NCBI GenBank assembly: GCA_002310235.1
Contig: DBYO01000047.1
Coordinates: 1 to 64,000, forward strand
Origin: Bacteroidales bacterium UBA1184
GTDB taxonomy: Bacteria; Bacteroidota; Bacteroidia; Bacteroidales; ML635J-15
Length of the DNA stretch: 64,000 nt
Direction: 5' to 3'
Shown: positions 7,702 to 16,208 of the stretch, piece after piece
Position numbering within the stretch: the stretch's first letter is position 1
Layout of the letters: every line of letters begins with the position of its first letter
The notes under the pieces: generated by a model
What the model saw: the letters and a program-made list of their open reading frames with translations, nothing else
Database searches by the model: none
Told to the model about the DNA's origin: nothing
Made by a program: the position numbers and the translations under genes

Positions 7702-8319
7702 TTGCCAGACATTATTGACACATATAAAACCATTGTTTCCAACTCGGAAGGATTCTATTCCGAGAAGGGAAGCAAGTTCATATCGCTGGCATTTCCGGTG
7801 CGCACCGAAGACGAGGTAAGGGAAAACCTGCAGGCTGTGAAGAAAAAATACTACGATGCCCGCCATCATGTGTACGCCTTTGTGCTTGGCGACTATGGCG
7901 ACACCTACCGTTGCAGCGACGACGGCGAGCCTTCCAATAGTTCGGGTATGCCCGTGCTGGGACAGTTGCGTTCGTATGGACTTACATATACGATGATAGT
8001 CGTGGTGCGCTATTTTGGCGGAACAAAACTTGGCATTCCGGGACTTATAAACGCCTATCGCACAGCTGCAGCCGATGCGTTGAACAACGCGCAGATTGTG
8101 GAGGAGACGATTGATGCATCGTATTCGCTGTCATTCACTTACGACGAGGTAAATTTTGTGATGAAATGCCTGAAGGATTTCGATGCAAAGATTATTGCAC
8201 AATATTTTGCCGAGGATTGCCGTTTGGAATTCATGGTAAAACTTTCGGCTGAGGCCCCGCTTGTCGAGGCACTGTCGAAGAATTACAAGGTTGGAATTAA
8301 TAAAATTGACAATGGGTAA
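7702..8319 (+). CDS. YigZ/IMPACT family protein
   Basis: 205 residues. The N-terminal UPF0029 fold shows the family hallmarks DARHHVYAF, SDDGEPSNSSGMPVLGQL and RYFGGTKLGIPGL; the C-terminal third is the ferredoxin-like DUF1949 domain. Eukaryotic IMPACT regulates Gcn2; bacterial YigZ function is not settled, with roles suggested around translation or RNA. The start is TTG: no ATG lies in frame between the promoter and the conserved N-terminus, so TTG is required by the sequence. It lies upstream of an acyltransferase gene, separated by a palindromic repeat. Confidence 0.9.
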   Translation: MPDIIDTYKTIVSNSEGFYSEKGSKFISLAFPVRTEDEVRENLQAVKKKYYDARHHVYAFVLGDYGDTYRCSDDGEPSNSSGMPVLGQLRSYGLTYTMIVVVRYFGGTKLGIPGLINAYRTAAADALNNAQIVEETIDASYSLSFTYDEVNFVMKCLKDFDAKIIAQYFAEDCRLEFMVKLSAEAPLVEALSKNYKVGINKIDNG

Positions 8320-8326
8320 TTGGTTT

Positions 8327-8354
8327 GTAGCGGCGCAATGCAATGCACCGCTAC
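8327..8354. repeat. REP-like palindrome, type GTAGCGG(C/T)GCA
   Basis: Two 14-nt arms (GTAGCGGCGCAATG and CAATGCACCGCTAC) with two mismatches, abutting with no loop. Related to the palindrome at 2488-2519. It sits between yigZ and the acyltransferase gene with no U-tract after it. Confidence 0.65.
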
Positions 8355-8381
8355 GGATTATCAAATAAAAACAAAAGGAAA

Positions 8382-8930
8382 ATGGGAAGAAAATTTTCAC
8401 GGTTCTTTATTCGCGGGTGGAACGTGGTGGAAGCCCCCGAGATGACCAAGGCCTTGGTCGTTATGGCACCGCATACCAGCATGATTGACTTCATCCATGG
8501 CAAACTATATTTTTCGAGCTGCGGTTACAAGCCAAAGTTCCTGATGAAAGCCGAAATGTTCAAATGGCCGCTGTCGCCAATCCTGCGTGCCCTCGGTGCC
8601 GTACCTATCGACCGTAGCAAGAAGGTGGGACAGATCCGTCAGGTTGTGGAGGCATACGAGAAAAACGACAACTTTATTCTTGTAATGTGTCCCGAAGGTA
8701 CGCGCAAGAAGGTGAAGAACTGGAAGCGTGGATTCATAAAGATGGCTAAGAACGCCAATGTGCCTGTTTTTTGCGGATTTATCGACTACAAGACTCATTC
8801 GATGGGCATCAAGTGCGAACTCGACATGTCGGGCGACGACAAGGAGATTATGAACCGTATGAAAGCTATTTACGCACCAATGGAAGGTCGTAACAAAGGT
8901 TGTTTTGATGCTACACCCGATGAAAATTAG
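8382..8930 (+). CDS. 1-acyl-sn-glycerol-3-phosphate acyltransferase-like protein (PlsC family)
   Basis: 182 residues from ATG 8382, preferred because it is preceded by AAAGGAAA and because the upstream extension would run through the palindromic repeat. Motif I is HTSMID (the H-x4-D catalytic pair) and the glycerol-phosphate binding motif is PEGTR. Family members move an acyl chain to lysophosphatidic acid or related acceptors at the inner face of the membrane. It is shorter than PlsC (about 240) and has no clear membrane span, so the acceptor may differ. Its last 11 nt overlap the start of the omega-amidase gene, suggesting co-translation. Confidence 0.85.
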   Translation: MGRKFSRFFIRGWNVVEAPEMTKALVVMAPHTSMIDFIHGKLYFSSCGYKPKFLMKAEMFKWPLSPILRALGAVPIDRSKKVGQIRQVVEAYEKNDNFILVMCPEGTRKKVKNWKRGFIKMAKNANVPVFCGFIDYKTHSMGIKCELDMSGDDKEIMNRMKAIYAPMEGRNKGCFDATPDEN

Positions 8931-9681
8931 TTTGTTACAATTAGATACGCTCTGGAAGGACAAACACGCCAACCTTGAGGCCATCGCCCACAGAATCGAC
9001 GAGAACCAAGGTTCCGACATCTATGTGCTTCCTGAAATGTTTGCCACCGGCTTTTGCAACGAAGTTGACGAACTTGGCGAAACCAAATATGGACAAATCG
9101 TTGACGCAATGAAGTTGCTTGCGGCAAAATACGATGCCGCAGTTTGCGGTTCGCTTATCCTGCGCGATGGTGCAAAATATTACAATTCTTTCCTTTTCGT
9201 TAAGCCCGACGGTGAAATTGTGCGCTACGACAAACGTCACTTATTCCGCTTTGGCGGCGAAGCCGATATGTTTTCGCAGGGCGAAAACCGCGTGGTGGTC
9301 GAATACAAGGGATATAGGATTTTGCTTCAGGTATGCTACGACCTGCGTTTCCCGGTGTGGAGCCGCAACCGCAACGACTACGACATGATTTTCTATGTGG
9401 CAAACTGGCCCGACAGCCGTCGCAAGGTTTTTGACACTTTGCTCAAGGCAAGGGCTATCGAGAATCAGGCGTATGTGGTTGGTGTAAACCGTGTTGGCGA
9501 CGATGGCATGGGGTTGCACTACGACGGCGGAAGCTGCATAATCGATTTCAAGGGCGAGTATGTGGGGCGTTGTCCCGACAACGAGGAATTTGTCCTTACA
9601 GAAAAACTCGACATTGAATCCTTACGGCAGTTCCGTGAGAAATTCCCAGCCTGGAGCGATGCCGATGAGTTTTCTGTTTAG
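8920..9681 (+). CDS. Carbon-nitrogen hydrolase, probable omega-amidase (YafV type)
   Basis: 253 residues from ATG 8920, in the overlap with the acyltransferase gene; MKISLLQLDTLWKDK is the standard nitrilase-fold opening. The catalytic triad is visible: Glu in YVLPEMFATGF, Lys in YDKRHLFRFG, Cys in QVCYDLRFPVW. The C-terminus FREKFPAWSDADEF is typical of the omega-amidase/YafV branch, which hydrolyses alpha-ketoglutaramate and alpha-ketosuccinamate in methionine salvage repair. Soluble and cytoplasmic. Pairing with an acyltransferase is probably just operon packing. Confidence 0.9.
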   Translation: MKISLLQLDTLWKDKHANLEAIAHRIDENQGSDIYVLPEMFATGFCNEVDELGETKYGQIVDAMKLLAAKYDAAVCGSLILRDGAKYYNSFLFVKPDGEIVRYDKRHLFRFGGEADMFSQGENRVVVEYKGYRILLQVCYDLRFPVWSRNRNDYDMIFYVANWPDSRRKVFDTLLKARAIENQAYVVGVNRVGDDGMGLHYDGGSCIIDFKGEYVGRCPDNEEFVLTEKLDIESLRQFREKFPAWSDADEFSV

Positions 9682-9827
9682 AAGTAAAATTATGAGGGAA
9701 TTGTCGATGAGAAAAATCATTCTTTTTGATAATAGACTTTTGCATATTTAAGATATTTTCCTAAACTTGCAACGAATTTTGCATAGTATGACAATCAAAT
9801 ACATTAACACTTTAAACTCATAAAATT

Positions 9828-10397
9828 ATGAAAAGACATATTGCACTTATCGTAGCATTGCTAATTATTTCAGCATTAACATTTCAATCTTGTCAAGTTC
9901 ATTGCTCTGCTTTTCCCGAATGGCTCTGCAAATATGCACCATACGAAAAAGGCAGCACAGTTTCTTTCAAGAACGAAAATGATTCTATAATAGAACTACA
10001 AGTTATAGAGTTTTACAAATCTGAGGCTCAAAGTTACAGCAGAAATTGCAAATGTGGATGTGAAGGTGATATGTTAGCAGCTTTATACTCGAAGCCAATG
10101 AAAATAGAAATAAATTTTTATCTTGATGAAAAATGGGGAAACCAAGGTGGTGGAGCAATAAATAAAATTGTTGTTTCCATAAAAAGCTTGAGCAAAGACC
10201 TTGGAGGTTTATCATATAAAGACGATTTCTCAGGTATAAACCCGTATGATTATGGACACGAGCAAAAACTTGGCGATACAATTGCTTTGCAAAATACAAA
10301 AGATATCGATTTCTCTGATATGGTTATCGTAAAAGGCAAAGGACTTACCGAATTTTACGACAAGGAGAACAATTGCATTTGGAGATTGGTTGAGTAA
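9828..10397 (+). CDS. Putative lipoprotein of unknown function
   Basis: 189 residues. Signal peptide MKRHIALIVALLIISALTFQ followed by SCQ, a plausible lipobox. The mature region has a cysteine-rich stretch (NCKCGCEG, about residues 83-90), then alternating beta segments with GGGAINKIVVSI and a C-terminal TEFYDKENNCIWRLVE. The CxCxC cluster might bind a metal or be disulphide-linked; nothing shows which. I do not recognise the family. It is followed 21 nt later by the first of two duplicated barrel-like genes. Confidence 0.65.
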   Translation: MKRHIALIVALLIISALTFQSCQVHCSAFPEWLCKYAPYEKGSTVSFKNENDSIIELQVIEFYKSEAQSYSRNCKCGCEGDMLAALYSKPMKIEINFYLDEKWGNQGGGAINKIVVSIKSLSKDLGGLSYKDDFSGINPYDYGHEQKLGDTIALQNTKDIDFSDMVIVKGKGLTEFYDKENNCIWRLVE

Positions 10398-10418
10398 TAC
10401 GAATTAGAAGATGTATTC

Positions 10419-10985
10419 ATGAATAAATTCAAAAAAATATTACTCTTCTTTATAATAGTCATTACGGCTATTAATTTGTATTCCCAGGAAGCAAAAAAAT
10501 CAAGGTTTGGCATTCAATACACTTTCTACTGCGATCTCCAGGTAGCCCCAAGAAATGATGAAGAAAATATTAAGGCTTTGCATCATGCACCTGCCTTTTC
10601 TTATCGAATAAATAATCACAACCTATATATCGGTCCATTGATTACACATGTTTTAACCAAGTCAAAATATGACAATAAGGCCTTCGGTTTACATTTCGGT
10701 TATAGATATTATTCGAATGAACTTCTGCGGAACTTCAGGATTTTTGGGCAGTTCCATTTCTCAATCTTTTGGGTTGAATGCCATTATCATCAACTAGGAT
10801 GGCCATATAATACAACGGGAACCGAAATCAAGGTAAACAATACGGCATCATTCGGCGTTGATTACGAAGCTATACCTAACTTGCATATATATGCAGGTAC
10901 GGGATTCGGGTCGTATGGTGGTTTCTGTCTGATATTGGATAGTTTTAATTTAAGCGAATACATTGGGATCAAATATGAATTTTGA
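10419..10985 (+). CDS. Small outer-membrane-type beta protein, copy 1 of a tandem pair
   Basis: 188 residues. Signal peptide MNKFKKILLFFIIVITAINL ending at YSQ. The mature protein is made of alternating beta strands with aromatic ends (FGLHFGYRYYSNELLRNFRI, FSIFWVE) and ends IGIKYEF, a terminal Phe as in outer-membrane barrels. It is about 75% identical by eye to the next gene and clearly arose by tandem duplication. Length suggests an 8-stranded barrel. Function unknown. Confidence 0.7.
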   Translation: MNKFKKILLFFIIVITAINLYSQEAKKSRFGIQYTFYCDLQVAPRNDEENIKALHHAPAFSYRINNHNLYIGPLITHVLTKSKYDNKAFGLHFGYRYYSNELLRNFRIFGQFHFSIFWVECHYHQLGWPYNTTGTEIKVNNTASFGVDYEAIPNLHIYAGTGFGSYGGFCLILDSFNLSEYIGIKYEF

Positions 10986-11019
10986 TATGTCTATTCCAAT
11001 TTATTTCGCTTTATAAAGC

Positions 11020-11048
11020 TTGCTAGTCGGGATTTTATATTACTTTTG
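11020..11048 (+). promoter_or_regulatory. Promoter of barrel gene copy 2
   Basis: TTG (11020-11022), 18 bp, TACTTTTG (11041-11048). The surrounding 75 bp are nearly the same as the promoter at 11689-11718, so it was carried along in the duplication. Confidence 0.75.
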
Positions 11049-11070
11049 TGCTCAAATGAGGAACTTACCA

Positions 11071-11649
11071 ATGATATTCAGAAAAATATTACTCTTCTTT
11101 ATCATAGTCATTATGGCTATTAATTTATATTCCCAGGAAGCAAAAAAATCAAGTTTTGGCATTCAATACACACTTTCCTACGATTTCCAAGTAGCCCCAA
11201 GAAATAGCGAAAGCAAAATTGGAGTTTTGCATCACGCACCTGCTTTCTCTTACCGAATCAATAATCATAACATATATATCGGGCCACTGCTCTCTCATGT
11301 TTTTCAACTCAAGCCAATGTGGAATGATATATACGATAATAAGGCTTTCGGCTTACATTTCGGTTACAGATATTATTCGAATGAACTTCTTCGCAACTTC
11401 AGAATCTTTGGGCAGTTCCATTTCTCAATCTTTTGGGTTGAATACTGTCATTATCAGCTTGGATTGCCGGGTGGCGTAACGAAAACCGAAATCAGGGTAA
11501 ATAATATTGCATCATTCGGCGTTGATTACGAAGCTATTCCTAATATGCACATATATGCGGGAACTGGATTCGGCTCGTATGATGGTTTCTTTCTTATATT
11601 GGAAAGGGTTAATTTAAGCGAATACATTGGTATCAAATATGAATTTTGA
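11071..11649 (+). CDS. Small outer-membrane-type beta protein, copy 2 of a tandem pair
   Basis: 192 residues if it starts at ATG 11071 (MIFRKILLFFIIVIMAINL); ATG 11056 is also possible and would add five residues before the same signal peptide. The TTG at 11020 cannot be the start, because it forms the -33 element of the promoter. Sequence and strand pattern parallel copy 1, with a 7-residue insertion (FQLKPMWNDIYDNK against LTKSKYDNK) and the same ending IGIKYEF. Function unknown. Confidence 0.7.
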   Translation: MIFRKILLFFIIVIMAINLYSQEAKKSSFGIQYTLSYDFQVAPRNSESKIGVLHHAPAFSYRINNHNIYIGPLLSHVFQLKPMWNDIYDNKAFGLHFGYRYYSNELLRNFRIFGQFHFSIFWVEYCHYQLGLPGGVTKTEIRVNNIASFGVDYEAIPNMHIYAGTGFGSYDGFFLILERVNLSEYIGIKYEF

Positions 11650-11688
11650 TATGTCTATTCCGATTTTATTTCGCTGACCTTATAAAAC

Positions 11689-11718
11689 TTGCTAGTCGGG
11701 AAATTTATATTACTTTTG
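11689..11718 (+). promoter_or_regulatory. Promoter of the SHOCT-domain protein gene
   Basis: TTG (11689-11691), 19 bp, TACTTTTG (11711-11718), 19 nt before the ATG. Near duplicate of the promoter at 11020-11048. Confidence 0.75.
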
Positions 11719-11737
11719 CGCTCAAATTTTAAGAACT

Positions 11738-11977
11738 ATGGCACGAATAATATTTTTACTGGTAATATTTGCTCTTGTGGTGGTTATTGTGGTTTATTTG
11801 GTTAAGGCAATAAAGATGAACAATCCAAAGGAAGAGAAGCAGACCCCAATACAAAAGACCAAGGAGCGCACCAACTATTCTGTTGCCGATGAACTGCTTA
11901 AATTGCAGAACCTCAAAGAGGAAGGTATTATCACCGAGAAGGAATTCGAGGAGATGAAGAAAAAGTTGATGGAATAA
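11738..11977 (+). CDS. Small single-pass membrane protein with SHOCT domain
   Basis: 79 residues. One membrane span (about 4-25, IIFLLVIFALVVVIVVYLV), a charged linker, then a C-terminal SHOCT motif (VADELLKLQNLKEEGIITEKEFEEMKKKLM). SHOCT helices are short oligomerisation modules found at the ends of many bacterial proteins. The topology suggests the SHOCT end is cytoplasmic. No partner can be named. Confidence 0.85.
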   Translation: MARIIFLLVIFALVVVIVVYLVKAIKMNNPKEEKQTPIQKTKERTNYSVADELLKLQNLKEEGIITEKEFEEMKKKLME

Positions 11978-12062
11978 CAAAAATACCCAGTTATATCATA
12001 ACATTGTAGTTGCATCTGTTGCAAGGTGCTAATTTTGTGTCGCAAAACCAAAAAATTTTCAT

Positions 12063-12070
12063 TAACTTTG
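12063..12070 (+). promoter_or_regulatory. -7 element upstream of the EF-G gene
   Basis: TAACTTTG, giving a leader of about 60 nt. The best TTG upstream is 25 bp away, so the -33 is not convincing. Confidence 0.45.
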
Positions 12071-12136
12071 CGACTTATAATTTTTGTGTTTTAATAAAAA
12101 GTAAAAACCTTTAAATCAATAGGTTGGATTATAGAA

Positions 12137-14194
12137 ATGGAATTGAGAAACATTGGAATAGCAGCGCATATTGATGCTGGCAAGACAACGGTATCGGAGC
12201 GAATACTTTATTTTACCGGTGTAAACCGCAAGTTGGGCGAAACTCATGATGGTCAGGCAACGATGGACTTCATGAAGCAGGAACAGGAACGCGGTATCAC
12301 AATCGCTTCGGCAGCAATTACCTGCACATGGAACAACCATCAGATAAACTTGATTGACACCCCCGGTCACGTTGACTTTACTGTTGAGGTTGAGCGTTCA
12401 CTGCGTGTAATCGATGGAATGATAGCCGTTTTCTGTGCTGTCGGTGGTGTTGAGCCGCAAAGCGAAACCGTATGGAATCAGGCCGAGCGCTACCGTGTGC
12501 CGCGCATCGCTTTCGTCAACAAGATGGACCGTACTGGTGCAAGCTTCAGCGAAGTTGTAATGCAGATGAACAAGTACCTCGATGCCAACGCCCTGCCGCT
12601 GCAAGTACCTATGGGAGCCGAAGATTCCTTTGCCGGAGTTATCGACATAGTTCGCAACGTTGCCTACACCTTTGCCGATGGCAAGCGCTTCGAGAATCCT
12701 ATTCCAGCCGAATATGCCGCACAGGTCGAAGAAGCACGTACCTTTATGATTGAAAAGCTTGCCGACGGCGACAACGAAATCATGGAAATGTATTTCGACG
12801 GCAAGGAAATTCCTGAGGAAAAACTGAAGAAGGCAATCCGCGAGCAGACCTTGAAGCTTTTGATAACGCCAGTTTTCTGCGGTGCAGCATACAAGAATAT
12901 CGGCATCCAGCTTTTGCTTGATGCTGTTGTCGATTATTTGCCATCGCCTATTGATGTAGGTTCGGTAATCGGCACTGACTTGCACGACAGTGAAAAGACT
13001 CACAGCCGCAAGCCTTTCGACAGTGAAAAGTTCTCGGCATTGGCTTTCAAGTTGATAAACGATCCGTATGTAGGTCAGCAGACTTTTATAAGAATCTTTT
13101 CGGGTAAGCTCACAAGCGGAATGTCGGTTTATAACTCATCGAAGCGCAAGCCGGAGAGAATAGGACGAATTTTCCGCATCAAGGCAAAGGAACGCCAAGA
13201 AATTACCGAGGCTGGTGCTGGCGAAATTGTTGCATTGGTCGGTATGAAATACACCAAGACTGGCGACACCTTGTGCGATCAGGAATTCCCGTTGTACCTG
13301 GAGTCGATTCACATTCCAGAACCTGTAATCCAGTTGAAGGTACAGCCTGCAAATCAGAAGGATAAGGACAAATTGAGCGAAGCCCTTGGGCGTCTGGTAA
13401 ACGAGGACCCATCGTTCCACGCAAAGTACAACGAGGAAACCGAGGAAACAGTAATTTCGGGCATGGGCGAGTTGCACCTTGAAATTATGGTTGACCGCCT
13501 TAGAACTGAATTTAAGGTTCCTGTCGAGGTTGGTGAACCTGCAGTTGCTTTCAGGGAAACTATTACCGCGCCAGTGGAGACTATGTACAAGCATGTGAAA
13601 CAGACTGGCGGTCACGGTCAGTATGCACATACCATTATGCGTATGGAGCCGAATCCTGGCAAGGGCTACGAGTTTGTCGATGTGGTTAAGGGCGGTAACA
13701 TTCCTGGCGAGTACATTCCATCGGTTGACAAGGGCGTATGCAACATTATGGAGCGCGGTATCCTGTCGGGGTTCCCGGTTGTGGATGTCAAGGTTACGCT
13801 GCTCGACGGTTCGTATCATCCGGTCGATTCGTCGGATATGGCATTCCAGCTTTGCGCCGAATTGTGCTTCAAGAGCGGTTTTATGAAGGCAAGTCCTATT
13901 CTGCTCGAGCCGGTTATGAAGATAGAGGTCAACACTCCCGACGACTACATTGGTGATGTTGTTGGCAACTTGAATCGCCGCCGTGGAAAGATTGAAGCAA
14001 TGAGACGTTACCGCAAGGGCTCGCAGAAGATTGTTGGACTTGTCCCGCTGATGGAGATGTTCGGCTATGCCACTCAGTTGCGCAACATAACCTCTGGCCG
14101 TGCCAACTATTCGATGGAATTCTACCAGTACATGGAAATGCCAATGAACATACAGACCGAGGTGCTGAAGAAGTTGAACGAGAAGAAAGGGTAA
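12137..14194 (+). CDS. Elongation factor G (probable paralogue, outside the str operon)
   Basis: 685 residues. GTPase motifs are complete: G1 AHIDAGKTT (10-18), switch [10 protein letters not shown]3 DTPGHVDF, G4 NKMD. Domain II, the domain III motif [16 protein letters not shown] and domain IV/V ([15 protein letters not shown] segment, then [13 protein letters not shown]) follow in order. So it should bind GTP and act on the ribosome. It is shorter than the usual Bacteroidetes FusA (about 705), starts without the normal MANRDLHLTRN-like extension, and is not flanked by rpsL, rpsG or rpsJ as the main fusA is. I therefore think it is a second EF-G copy, for translocation under special conditions or for recycling; this is inference. 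It is not the fusA2 class, which has a different switch I. Confidence 0.9.
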   Translation: MELRNIGIAAHIDAGKTTVSERILYFTGVNRKLGETHDGQATMDFMKQEQERGITIASAAITCTWNNHQINLIDTPGHVDFTVEVERSLRVIDGMIAVFCAVGGVEPQSETVWNQAERYRVPRIAFVNKMDRTGASFSEVVMQMNKYLDANALPLQVPMGAEDSFAGVIDIVRNVAYTFADGKRFENPIPAEYAAQVEEARTFMIEKLADGDNEIMEMYFDGKEIPEEKLKKAIREQTLKLLITPVFCGAAYKNIGIQLLLDAVVDYLPSPIDVGSVIGTDLHDSEKTHSRKPFDSEKFSALAFKLINDPYVGQQTFIRIFSGKLTSGMSVYNSSKRKPERIGRIFRIKAKERQEITEAGAGEIVALVGMKYTKTGDTLCDQEFPLYLESIHIPEPVIQLKVQPANQKDKDKLSEALGRLVNEDPSFHAKYNEETEETVISGMGELHLEIMVDRLRTEFKVPVEVGEPAVAFRETITAPVETMYKHVKQTGGHGQYAHTIMRMEPNPGKGYEFVDVVKGGNIPGEYIPSVDKGVCNIMERGILSGFPVVDVKVTLLDGSYHPVDSSDMAFQLCAELCFKSGFMKASPILLEPVMKIEVNTPDDYIGDVVGNLNRRRGKIEAMRRYRKGSQKIVGLVPLMEMFGYATQLRNITSGRANYSMEFYQYMEMPMNIQTEVLKKLNEKKG

Positions 14195-14301
14195 GGCTAC
14201 GCCAGTTAAAAGTTTCTAGTTAAAAGTTTCAAGTTTGAATGGCTGACGCCGTTTGAATGCCTGTGGCATTTGAAGATTTGATAATTCGAAAATTTGATTG
14301 T

Positions 14302-14323
14302 AGAGACGTTGCGTGCAACGTCC
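14302..14323. repeat. REP-like palindrome, type GTAGAGACGTTGC
   Basis: Arms GACGTTGC (14305-14312) and GCAACGTC (14315-14322) with a 2-nt centre, preceded by GTAGA. Same general design as the palindromes at 2559-2588 and 8327-8354. Confidence 0.6.
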
Positions 14324-14415
14324 CGAAATATTTTCGATGCGGGTTGTGAATAATGCATTGAAAATTTGCCGATTATTATCATTCTTAAGTTTTATTAATC
14401 CCCGCTCGACAAAAA

Positions 14416-14429
14416 TGCGTATATACGCA
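14416..14429. promoter_or_regulatory. Perfect 14-bp palindrome upstream of fic
   Basis: TGCGTATATACGCA, flanked by A-rich sequence, 37 bp upstream of the -33 of the fic promoter. It could be an operator; no regulator gene is adjacent. Confidence 0.4.
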
Positions 14430-14465
14430 AAAATTTCGAATGGATGCAGATGTTGTTTTATTCGG

Positions 14466-14497
14466 TTGCCGTATGTGCCAGAAAATGTGTATTTTTG
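14466..14497 (+). promoter_or_regulatory. Promoter of fic-cvfB
   Basis: TTG (14466-14468), 21 bp, TATTTTTG (14490-14497). The ATG lies 16 nt after the -7, giving a leader of about 10 nt. Confidence 0.65.
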
Positions 14498-14513
14498 CAA
14501 AAAATTTGTCGGG

Positions 14514-15278
14514 ATGCTTCCGAATGATAAAAATATTGCCCTCCAGACACTGATTGCCCAGTACCGCGACCAAACCAAGAATGTTTTGGATTTGGAACGG
14601 CTGTCGATGTATGCAATCACTTATCATTCAACGGCAATCGAGGGCAGTTCGCTTACCGAATCGGAAGTAATAAATTTGCTGGATACCGATAGACCTGCAC
14701 GAAACAAGGATTTTCGCGACAACCTTATGGTTTTCGACCACTACAATGCAATGCTCTTTGTTCACGAAAACGCACTGGAAAAGAGAAAGATAAGCGAAGA
14801 TTTCATAAAGCAGATAAGTGCCCTTGTGATGAAAAACACCGGCAAGGAATATAATACCGTATATGGTTCTTTTGACAGTGGACAAGGAGAATACAGGCTT
14901 CTGAATGTTCATGCAGGCACTAGGCGTTTCCCCGACTGCAAAAAGGTGCAACCGCTTATGGCTGAGTTCGTCGCCTATATAAACGACGAAATGTCAAATG
15001 CTGATGTTGACCCGATAAGGCTTTCGTTTGATGTGCATTTCAAGTTTGTCAGCATACATCCTTTCGCAGATGGAAACGGACGGGTTTCGCGGTTGCTTAT
15101 GAACTATATACTTGCATACTATGGGTTGCCTATGTTTATGGTTTTCAAGCAAGACAGATTGAAATACATCGATGCGCTTGAGAGTGCGAGAAATAACGAG
15201 GATATGGATTTGTTCTACGGCTTTATGTACAAGCAGTATATGAAGTTCTTGAAAAAAGAAATAAAAAACAAAAAGTAA
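14514..15278 (+). CDS. Fic family protein, class II (AMP-transferase-like)
   Basis: 254 residues from ATG 14514, chosen because the promoter lies just upstream; the longer open frame to 14313 crosses the promoter. The Fic active site HPFADGNGR is intact (His base, Asp for Mg, Asn/Gly/Arg for the nucleotide). An N-terminal inhibitory motif STAIEG (39-44) fits the class II pattern (S/T)xxxE(G/N), so activity should be self-inhibited until the helix moves. Fic enzymes usually AMPylate proteins. The next gene, encoding a CvfB-like RNA-binding protein, starts 2 nt after the stop, so the two are cotranscribed. No adjacent antitoxin is seen, as expected for class II. Target unknown. Confidence 0.85.
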   Translation: MLPNDKNIALQTLIAQYRDQTKNVLDLERLSMYAITYHSTAIEGSSLTESEVINLLDTDRPARNKDFRDNLMVFDHYNAMLFVHENALEKRKISEDFIKQISALVMKNTGKEYNTVYGSFDSGQGEYRLLNVHAGTRRFPDCKKVQPLMAEFVAYINDEMSNADVDPIRLSFDVHFKFVSIHPFADGNGRVSRLLMNYILAYYGLPMFMVFKQDRLKYIDALESARNNEDMDLFYGFMYKQYMKFLKKEIKNKK

Positions 15279-15280
15279 TT

Positions 15281-16123
15281 ATGCTTGAAATCTGGAAATC
15301 ACACGAGTTGAAGGTCGTTGGAACAAACGACGACAAGTTGCTCTTCGATGCTGCCGAACATGGTACCCTCGAAGTGGAAAACATCGACCTCGTGAAGACA
15401 TACGAAATAGGCGAAACCGAAAGTATTTTCCTGTATATGGGTCCCGATGGCAAGGTGCATGGTTGCATGGGTAGTCCGTTTGTGGGAATCGGTGAGTTCG
15501 GAAGTCTAACCTGCGTCGCCAACACCAAGTACGGTTCGTTCCTCGACTGGGGAATCGAAAAGGACTTGTTCTGCCCATTCAAGGAGCAGAAGGTTGACTT
15601 GAAGGTCGATGAGGACTACATCGTGTATGTTTATCTCGACGAGGACACCAACCGCGCCGTAGCAAGCACCAAGTACGAAAAGTACATCGACGAGAGCGAA
15701 CGCCCGCAGGTTGATGAAAACCAGAAGGTTCACGCACTGGTGACGCGCCGTACAAGTCTGGGCTACAATCTGATAGTCGAGAACAAGTATCTGGGAATAT
15801 TGTACGCAAACGAGGTTTTTACCGAACTGCATTCCGGCGATGAGGTCGATGTGATTGTCAAGAAAGTCCGCGACGACAACAAGCTCGACCTTCGCATGTT
15901 TCGCAACGACCACGAGGACATCGGCAATTTCGAAAACAAAATACTTGCATACTTGAAAAAGCACAAAGGTGAGATGAATATTTGTGACAGCAGTAGTCCC
16001 GAATTGATATACAAGACCTTTGGCATTTCTAAGAAGAATTTCAAGAAGGCATTGGGCGCATTGTACAGGAAAAGATTGGTGGAAATTGGCGAAAGAGGAG
16101 TAAAACTAATAAATGATTTATAG
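15281..16123 (+). CDS. CvfB-like S1-domain RNA-binding protein
   Basis: 280 residues, the usual length. N-terminal S1-like beta barrels (GIGEFGSLTCVANTKYGSFL, LDWGIEKDLFCPFKEQ), a further S1-type region (GYNLIVENKYLGILYANEV) and a C-terminal winged helix (YKTFGISKKNFKKALGALYR) give the CvfB/YitL architecture. CvfB binds RNA and affects virulence gene expression in Staphylococcus; its role here is open. It is the second gene of the fic transcript. A post-transcriptional link to Fic is only a suggestion from gene order. Confidence 0.85.
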   Translation: MLEIWKSHELKVVGTNDDKLLFDAAEHGTLEVENIDLVKTYEIGETESIFLYMGPDGKVHGCMGSPFVGIGEFGSLTCVANTKYGSFLDWGIEKDLFCPFKEQKVDLKVDEDYIVYVYLDEDTNRAVASTKYEKYIDESERPQVDENQKVHALVTRRTSLGYNLIVENKYLGILYANEVFTELHSGDEVDVIVKKVRDDNKLDLRMFRNDHEDIGNFENKILAYLKKHKGEMNICDSSSPELIYKTFGISKKNFKKALGALYRKRLVEIGERGVKLINDL

Positions 16124-16208
16124 ATATTGGCAATGTCGATTTGTCGGTAGTGGAAAATGCGAATATATTAGTTATGGTGAAGTCAATGTATCTTCTAAAA
16201 TATATTGA

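Larger units (their letters stand above)
14195..14465. other. Intergenic region with short repeats and two palindromes
   Basis: No gene supported. It begins with AT-rich repeats (AGTTAAAAGTTTC twice), then GGC-nnn-GCC style units (14238-14273), a REP-like palindrome (14302-14323) and a 14-bp perfect palindrome (14416-14429). Confidence 0.6.

Noticed and set aside
12137..14194. Assignment as the fusA2-type EF-G of Bacteroides
   Set aside because: Switch I (EQERGITI) and G1 are of the canonical type, unlike the strongly diverged GTPase centre of that paralogue.
14313..14513. N-terminal extension of the Fic protein
   Set aside because: The extension crosses the promoter and two palindromes, and is not needed for the Fic fold.
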